DNA from: JAHFOW01 sp964370795 | GTDB taxonomy: Bacteria; Planctomycetota; Brocadiia; Brocadiales; Brocadiaceae | Direction: 5' to 3' | Length of the DNA: 11,024 bases | NCBI GenBank assembly: GCA_964370795.1 | Contig: CAYJME010000102.1 | Location: forward strand, 1-11,024 | Shown here: positions 6,415-11,024 of the stretch, in pieces | Position numbering within the stretch: position 1 is the stretch's first letter | How the letters are laid out: each line of letters opens with the position of its first letter | Made by a program: the position numbers and the translations under genes | The notes under the pieces: model-generated | Databases searched by the model: none | What the model was told of the DNA's origin: nothing | What the model saw: only the letters and a program-made list of their open reading frames with translations

Positions 6415-7689
6415 CTATACCTTGTCGCTGAGCTTGAACACACAATATTCAGCGCACATGGAACAGACCTCTTCGTTTTGTGGTCGTCCCTTTTCGCGAA
6501 TGCTTCTTGCCACAGTGGGGTCGATACACGTCCTGAACTGTCCATCCCAATCCCTCTTCCGTCTGAATTGCGACATCGTTTTATCCCATTCCCATGCAGA
6601 TTTGACTCCTTTGGCAATATCAGCGGCATGGGCGGCGATGCGCGCGGCCATTACACCGTTTCTCACGTCGGCCGGACCTGGCAGGCTCAGGTGTTCAGTC
6701 GGCGTCACATAGCACAGGAAATCAGCACCGGCTGCGGCTGCTATAGCACCGCCAATTGCGGAGGTAATGTGATCGTATCCAGGCGCTACATCAGTGACGA
6801 TTGGACCGAGCACATAGAAGGGTACACCCTTGCAGAGTTCCTTTTGTAATTGGACCTGCGCCGTTATTTGATTCAAGGGCACATGTCCCGGCCCTTCGAC
6901 CATAACCTGCACACCGGCTTCCAGCGCCCTCTGCGCAAGTTCGGCAAGCACATTTAATTCATAGACCTGGGCGCGATCAAACGCATCAGCCAGCGCGCCG
7001 GGCCGCAAGGCGTCCCCCAAACTCATAGTGACATCATACTCCCTTGCTATAGCCAGGATATCGTCGTAATGCTCATACAACGGATTTTCCAGACCCTTGT
7101 GGATCATCCATTCAACCAGAAAAGTCCCGCCACGGCTTACCACACCACAAATGCGCTTATTCTCTTTCAGATGCTTAAGAACGCCCTTTGTAGCCCCACA
7201 ATGGACGGTAATAAAATCCACGCCATCCTCGCAGTGTAACCGTATCGCCTCAAGCATGTCTTTTGCTGTCATATCAACAATTGATTGCTTGCGTTGAACG
7301 GCTTTAACGGCTGCTTCATAAATCGGCACACTGCCAACGGTAATGGTAGCTCTCTCTATAATCTTCTTCCGTATTACCCGTAAATCTCCGCCCGTGCTCA
7401 GGTCCATGACGGCGTCAGCGCCTGCCTCTTCCAACACCTGCAATTTTTCCAACTCGGTTGCAATATCTGCGTAATCGGCAGAAGTTCCGATATTGGCATT
7501 GACCTTTGTTTTGAGACCAACGCCAATACCACAAACCTTTGTAGCTGTTCTCTTTTTGTTTGCCGGGATAATAATCTTGCCTTCGGCAATACGTGATCTG
7601 ATGTATTCAGGGTCGAGACCTTCGTCCTTTGCAACTTGTCTCATCTCCTGGGTTATAATATTTTGTCTGGCCTGCAGTAGCTGCGTCAT
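6415..7689 (-). CDS. thiC: Phosphomethylpyrimidine synthase ThiC
   Basis: ThiC is a radical-SAM enzyme that rearranges aminoimidazole ribotide to HMP phosphate, the pyrimidine precursor of thiamine, in the cytoplasm. The 424-residue protein is the short form lacking the N-terminal extension of the E. coli type. Clear blocks are VNANIGTS (63-70), MDLSTGGD (95-102), TVHCGATKG (161-169), SRGGTF (185-190), SLGDALRPG (223-231), VEGPGHVP (264-271), GPIVTDVAPGYDHI (295-308) and CYVTPTEHL (326-334). The [4Fe-4S] ligands are Cys409, Cys412 and Cys416 (CSMCAEYC), one residue closer than the CX2CX4C of E. coli-type ThiC. GAGGA lies just before the start. It follows the rluB-like gene by 25 bases, so it is probably co-transcribed; no TPP riboswitch is recognisable in that gap. 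Confidence 0.96.
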   Translation of the reverse strand: MTQLLQARQNIITQEMRQVAKDEGLDPEYIRSRIAEGKIIIPANKKRTATKVCGIGVGLKTKVNANIGTSADYADIATELEKLQVLEEAGADAVMDLSTGGDLRVIRKKIIERATITVGSVPIYEAAVKAVQRKQSIVDMTAKDMLEAIRLHCEDGVDFITVHCGATKGVLKHLKENKRICGVVSRGGTFLVEWMIHKGLENPLYEHYDDILAIAREYDVTMSLGDALRPGALADAFDRAQVYELNVLAELAQRALEAGVQVMVEGPGHVPLNQITAQVQLQKELCKGVPFYVLGPIVTDVAPGYDHITSAIGGAIAAAAGADFLCYVTPTEHLSLPGPADVRNGVMAARIAAHAADIAKGVKSAWEWDKTMSQFRRKRDWDGQFRTCIDPTVARSIREKGRPQNEEVCSMCAEYCVFKLSDKV

Positions 7690-7714
7690 ATTTTCCTCGA
7701 TCTTTTTATATTTT

Positions 7715-8482
7715 CTACCTTTTCACACTCTGTAGTGAACTATCGCCTTTTTCCTTCAAGCTTGTCTTTTCTGCCAATTCACATAATTGTGCTATTTCAC
7801 GGTCTGTCAATTTCCGATATTTTCCTATTTTTAAATCAGGATCAGACAAAGTCCCTATTTTTGTCCGCCTCAGGATACGTACCTTATATCCACAATCGGT
7901 GAGCATCCTGCGAATCTCCCGGTTTTTGCCTTCTTTCAACACCATCTCAAATTTACTTCTTTTGCTTCCCTTACGTACATTCTTAACCCTTACGGGCCGT
8001 GTCTTACCAAAAGAAAGCCAGATGCCAGACTCTAAAGCCTTTACTGCTTCATCGGTCAAATATCCATCTACTTCCACATAATATGTCTTACTAATCTCAT
8101 ATTTCGGATGAGATAGTTTGTTTGAAAAATCACCATCGTTGGTTAAAATAACCAGACCTTCGCTTTCTTTGTCCAACCGTCCGATAGTATAGACTCTTTG
8201 TGTTACATTGTCTAATATGTCAATTGCCCTTATCCGGTCCAATTCATCACTGTTGGTACACACATAACCTTTGGGTTTATTCAGCAAAAAATATATCTTG
8301 CGCTGTTTTTTGACTGCTTCGCCATTAACACAAATATTGTTTTTATCCGGATCTACCGTCGTGCCCAAAGTAATAACCCGTTTCCCGTCTACCGTTACCC
8401 GCCCGGCTTCAATAATTCTTTCACACGCACGGCGTGAACCGAGTCCTGCTTCAGCTAATACTTTTTGTAATCGTATCATCAT
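7715..8482 (-). CDS. rluB: 23S rRNA pseudouridine synthase, RluB/RsuA family
   Basis: The 255-residue enzyme converts a specific uridine in ribosomal RNA to pseudouridine. It has an N-terminal S4 RNA-binding domain (about 3-50, with RLQKVLAEAGLGSRRACE), then the catalytic domain with LLNKPKGYVCT (66-76) and the signature GRLDKESEGLVILTNDG (101-117), in which Asp104 is the expected nucleophile, and GKNREIRRML (185-194). The extra C-terminal residues (about 225-255) are charged and probably unstructured. Length and motifs fit RluB (U2605 in E. coli) better than RsuA, but RluB, RluE and RluF are hard to separate by eye. AAGGA (minus strand of 8489-8493) precedes the first ATG; the adjacent second ATG (8477-8479) is an equally possible start. 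It sits between recN and thiC, same strand, with gaps of 66 and 25 bases. Confidence 0.93.
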   Translation of the reverse strand: MMIRLQKVLAEAGLGSRRACERIIEAGRVTVDGKRVITLGTTVDPDKNNICVNGEAVKKQRKIYFLLNKPKGYVCTNSDELDRIRAIDILDNVTQRVYTIGRLDKESEGLVILTNDGDFSNKLSHPKYEISKTYYVEVDGYLTDEAVKALESGIWLSFGKTRPVRVKNVRKGSKRSKFEMVLKEGKNREIRRMLTDCGYKVRILRRTKIGTLSDPDLKIGKYRKLTDREIAQLCELAEKTSLKEKGDSSLQSVKR

Positions 8483-8548
8483 TAATATTCCTTTAATTCT
8501 CTTTGATTTTTGTATTTGTGCCGATTCGTTTAAATTCGTGACTAAGAA

Positions 8549-10273
8549 TTATTGTATTTGACTCTTGCTTTTAATTTTTCTTTTCGCATCCCGCAACATT
8601 TCCTGAGCCTGCTTGCGGGTAATATCCGTTTTTTCACTACCTCTGATCATATCTGCAATTTCTTCAAGACGCCCCTCGCCCGACAAATTTTCAATGGTAG
8701 AATATGTTTTGTCATTTTTTACTATCTTATTCACCTTCCATTGTTCATCCGCATAACTTGCAATCTGTGGGAGATGAGTAATACAAATCACCTGGTGTGA
8801 TCGTGCAATGCTGCTGAGTTTTTCCCCAATGACCTCCCCCATTCTCCCGCCGATATTGGCGTCAATTTCGTCAAATACCAACACTGGTGTTCTGTCCACT
8901 TTTGCCAACTGATGCTTGAGCGCCAGCATGACTCTTGAAATTTCACCGCCAGAGGCAATTTTCCTCAAAGGCTTTAAATCCTCGCCGGGATTTGGCGAAA
9001 TGAGAAACTCCACCTGATCAAAGCCAAAGCTGCGTGCATCGGATACATCACAATCGTCATGATTGTGCTGAAAGGGAGATGTGATTTGAACACAGAACCT
9101 CCCATGCGGCATACCAAGGCTATGAAGTTCTTCATTTATCAAAGGCGCCAACGTATCGGCAGTTGAAATACGTCTTCGTGTCAATTCACTACCTTTATTA
9201 TTAAGTACGTCCGACAGGAGCCGTATTTCCGCATCCACCTGCTCCGACATAGCGCCTTCTCCGGAAATCTGTTTTAGTTTTAACGATACTTCGTCACAGT
9301 AAGACAAAATCCCTTCGATCGTGTCTCCATATTTCGATTTTAACTTCCTGATAGTATTCAGCCGATCTTCAATATATTCTAGTCTTTGAGGGTCATAGTT
9401 AAATCCGTCCCTGTATTTACCCAGAGAAAAGGCTACATCTTCTACCTGATAAAGCGACTGACTGCAAACCTCAGATATCTTCATTAATGCATCATCAAGT
9501 TTTGCAACGGATTGCAAATCCCTGACAACCGACTTTAGTTTTTCTGCAACGGCCTCAGAAGATTCGTAGAGTTGTGCATAACAGGAGGAAACGGTGCTAT
9601 ATATTTTCCCGGCGTTGCCTAAAATATTTCTTTCCTTTTCAAGTTCTTCAATCTCTCCGGGTTTAAGATTTGCCTTGTTTATCTCATCAATCTGAAAAGA
9701 ATACAGGTCTATCTTCTGAATTCGTTCCTGCTGGTTTTTTCGCAGCGTATCACGCAATTTTATTTTTTCCGTCAACTGTCTGTATATTTCAGAAAATTCA
9801 TCACGCAAAGGCGAGATTCCGCCAAAATCATCCAGGATATAGAGTTGATTAATCCCGTGTAACAAGGTCTCATGCTCGTGTTGTCCATGAATGTTAACCA
9901 GTATTTCTCCAATTTCCTTGAGCGTGGTTACGGTAACAGGAACGTCATTTAAGCGGCATTTGCTCCGTCCATGGGTGTCAATACTTCTTTGAAGCAAGAC
10001 ATCTTCTTCAAGAGCATTATTATCAGATACCTTCTTTACCTGATTTAAAACCAGCTTATCTTTGACATAAAACTTTCCGATTACGGTAGCCTCATCCTTG
10101 CCGCTCCGTACAATATCAGAACTTACCCGTCCACCCAGAATAAAGTTGAGTGCGCCAATCACCATTGATTTTCCCACGCCGGTTGCGCCGCTAAATACGT
10201 TAAGCCCCTCTTTGAGGTCAAGGGTAACTTTGTCTATCAATACAAAATTGGTTATGTACAGCTCCTGAAGCAT
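8549..10273 (-). CDS. recN: DNA repair protein RecN
   Basis: RecN is an SMC-like ATPase that gathers and holds DNA ends during repair of double-strand breaks. The 574-residue protein has an N-terminal ATPase half with Walker A GATGVGKS (29-36), NIHGQHEH (127-134), a central charged coiled-coil region (about 155-370), then the ABC signature SGGEISR (441-447), Walker B VLVFDEID (464-471) and ITHLPQIA (498-505). I chose the ATG at 10271-10273 because family members begin MLxELxIxNFxLI at this point; an upstream ATG at 10412-10414 would add 47 residues and overlap the preceding gene. The chosen start lacks an obvious ribosome binding site. Walker A usually reads GETGAGKS; Glu to Ala and Ala to Val are substitutions outside the key Gly-Lys-Ser. 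It lies 112 bases after the tRNA-binding gene. Confidence 0.95.
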   Translation of the reverse strand: MLQELYITNFVLIDKVTLDLKEGLNVFSGATGVGKSMVIGALNFILGGRVSSDIVRSGKDEATVIGKFYVKDKLVLNQVKKVSDNNALEEDVLLQRSIDTHGRSKCRLNDVPVTVTTLKEIGEILVNIHGQHEHETLLHGINQLYILDDFGGISPLRDEFSEIYRQLTEKIKLRDTLRKNQQERIQKIDLYSFQIDEINKANLKPGEIEELEKERNILGNAGKIYSTVSSCYAQLYESSEAVAEKLKSVVRDLQSVAKLDDALMKISEVCSQSLYQVEDVAFSLGKYRDGFNYDPQRLEYIEDRLNTIRKLKSKYGDTIEGILSYCDEVSLKLKQISGEGAMSEQVDAEIRLLSDVLNNKGSELTRRRISTADTLAPLINEELHSLGMPHGRFCVQITSPFQHNHDDCDVSDARSFGFDQVEFLISPNPGEDLKPLRKIASGGEISRVMLALKHQLAKVDRTPVLVFDEIDANIGGRMGEVIGEKLSSIARSHQVICITHLPQIASYADEQWKVNKIVKNDKTYSTIENLSGEGRLEEIADMIRGSEKTDITRKQAQEMLRDAKRKIKSKSQIQ

Positions 10274-10385
10274 AATTCGTTGTAATAGTTTAGCCACGAC
10301 CTGTTGTATTCTAAAGGTGAAAAAACACAAATCATTCCATGTGTGGCTGTTCTTGTAAGAAAGGCATGAACGGTAACATAAATTC

Positions 10386-10712
10386 TTATTGTATTTTGGA
10401 ACCCGGTTGTACATCCTTTTCTGTCGTGAGAACTACCACTTTGTCACCGTCTTTTGCTGCAAGGAGCATCCCCTGACTTTCAACCCCGCGGAGGACCGCC
10501 GGCGCCAGATTATTTACAATTACAATCCGTTTCCCGATAAGCTCTTCCGGTTTATAATGTTTTCTGATTCCTGCAACAATCTGCCTGTCCTGCACGCCAT
10601 CGCCTGCATCAATCTTTAATATCAACAATTTGTCTGCGTTGGGATGTGGTTCCGCATGTTTTACCACAGCCACGCGCAGGTCAACCTTTAAGAAATCCTC
10701 AATCGATATCAT
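10386..10712 (-). CDS. MetG-type tRNA-binding protein (methionyl-tRNA synthetase beta-like)
   Basis: The 108-residue product is a single OB-fold tRNA-binding domain of the type found at the C terminus of many methionyl-tRNA synthetases or as a separate beta subunit. Visible blocks are DFLKVDLRVAVVKHAEPHPNA (6-26; core KVDLRV and HPNADKL), QIVAGIRKHY (44-53), GKRIVIVNNLAP (60-71) and LRGVESQGMLLAA (74-86). It probably raises tRNA affinity of a MetG catalytic subunit encoded elsewhere. CsaA, a related stand-alone protein, is the main alternative, but NNLAP and GVESQGM fit the MetG tail better. I chose the second ATG (10712), preceded by AAAGGG; the longer ORF to 10757 adds 15 residues not typical of the family. 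It is first in the minus-strand gene run. Confidence 0.88.
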   Translation of the reverse strand: MISIEDFLKVDLRVAVVKHAEPHPNADKLLILKIDAGDGVQDRQIVAGIRKHYKPEELIGKRIVIVNNLAPAVLRGVESQGMLLAAKDGDKVVVLTTEKDVQPGSKIQ

Positions 10713-10797
10713 GTAAACCCTTTCGTAAATAAAAACATAAGCCTTATTACAAAACACTCAGAAAAAATCTAAAAATACCCTTAATTGTCGAGTTTTC

Positions 10798-10819
10798 AAT
10801 AAGTCAAAAAAGGCTTATT
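10798..10819. promoter_or_regulatory. Hairpin in the leader of the minus-strand operon
   Basis: AATAAGTC (10798-10805) pairs with GGCTTATT (10812-10819), including one G-T pair, around a six-A loop. Read on plus, it is followed by TGTTTTTTTA and looks like an intrinsic terminator, but no plus-strand gene leads into it. Read on minus, it lies just downstream of the predicted start of transcription, so it would be a 5' leader hairpin. It may stop antisense transcription towards the right. Confidence 0.4.
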
Positions 10820-10831
10820 TGTTTTTTTATA

Positions 10832-10860
10832 AATATAACTATATTTTAAAGTTGTGTCAA
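10832..10860 (-). promoter_or_regulatory. Near-consensus sigma70-type promoter for the metG-like/recN/rluB/thiC run
   Basis: On the minus strand TTGACA (10855-10860, perfect) is followed after exactly 17 bases by TATATT (10832-10837, five of six matches to TATAAT). Transcription would start near 10825, giving a leader of about 110 bases before the tRNA-binding gene. This is the best promoter match I found by reading the window, and it is correctly placed to drive the four minus-strand genes. Confidence 0.65.
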
Positions 10861-10992
10861 TTAATTAACCACGAAGACATTGTTTTCTTTCCTTTGTTAT
10901 TACGCCTTTTCAGACCTTACAGCAACTATTTTTATTACCAAAGACTAACGTAGGGCAAGGCCTTAGAGTCTGTGCAAAAAGTCAATCATCGT

Positions 10993-11024
10993 GTCATTGC
11001 GAGGGTTTTTTCCGAAGCAATCTC
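10993..11024. repeat. Dispersed GTCATTGCGAGG-type repeat, cut by the window edge
   Basis: GTCATTGCGAGG (10993-11004) and GAAGCAATCTC (11014-11024) are the two ends of a short interspersed palindromic element met in many anaerobic bacterial genomes; the middle here is a T-rich stretch. The ends are partly complementary (ATTGC with GCAAT), so the element can form a hairpin. It continues, or has just ended, at the window edge. Confidence 0.6.

Noticed and set aside
10274..10414. N-terminal extension of RecN by 47 residues
   Set aside because: The added residues do not resemble RecN, would overlap the preceding gene, and the family begins at the internal methionine.

Overview
The window looks like a bacterial chromosome segment with an acquired insert beside housekeeping genes. 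On the minus strand of the right half, four genes read towards the left: a free-standing MetG-type tRNA-binding protein, recN, an RluB-type pseudouridine synthase and thiC. One near-consensus sigma70-type promoter lies at their head. The short anaerobe-type ThiC, the moderate GC of these genes and a GTCATTGCGAGG-type dispersed repeat at the right edge would suit an anammox planctomycete (Brocadia/Kuenenia-like) or another anaerobic Gram-negative. This placement is an inference and is not secure.

The left half is different. Bases 1-786 are AT-rich and hold no convincing gene. Near 787 composition shifts to roughly 50-55% GC, and three plus-strand ORFs follow, joined by two ATGA overlaps: a 39-residue ORF, a 264-residue protein with a PD-(D/E)XK-like nuclease signature, and a 1058-residue Ski2-like SF2 helicase. 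The last two resemble HamA and HamB of the Hachiman anti-phage system. In that family a DNase (HamA) is held by a helicase (HamB) that senses DNA damage.

The operon has the anatomy of one integron gene cassette. It begins with the core GTTAGGC at 787-793, 21 bases before the first ORF, and ends 47 bases after the helicase stop with an attC-like site. That site has the core GTCTAAC (4945-4951), a long imperfect hairpin with an extrahelical base, and a crossover G at 4998. Joining the two ends as in a free circle gives a consensus attC (GTCTAAC ... GTTAGGC) with pairing cores. The right junction in the chromosome (GTTTTGC) lacks a consensus core, so the cassette may have entered a secondary site or joined an unusual neighbour. 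No integrase gene is in the window.

To its right lie about 450 bases of A-poor, G/T-rich DNA without a convincing gene. Next come two related attC-like repeats (5446-5545 and 6244-6304) that bracket a 143-residue SnoaL/NTF2-fold protein with a strong ribosome binding site. This looks like a second, degenerate cassette or a duplicated repeat. The accessory block ends before thiC at 6415.
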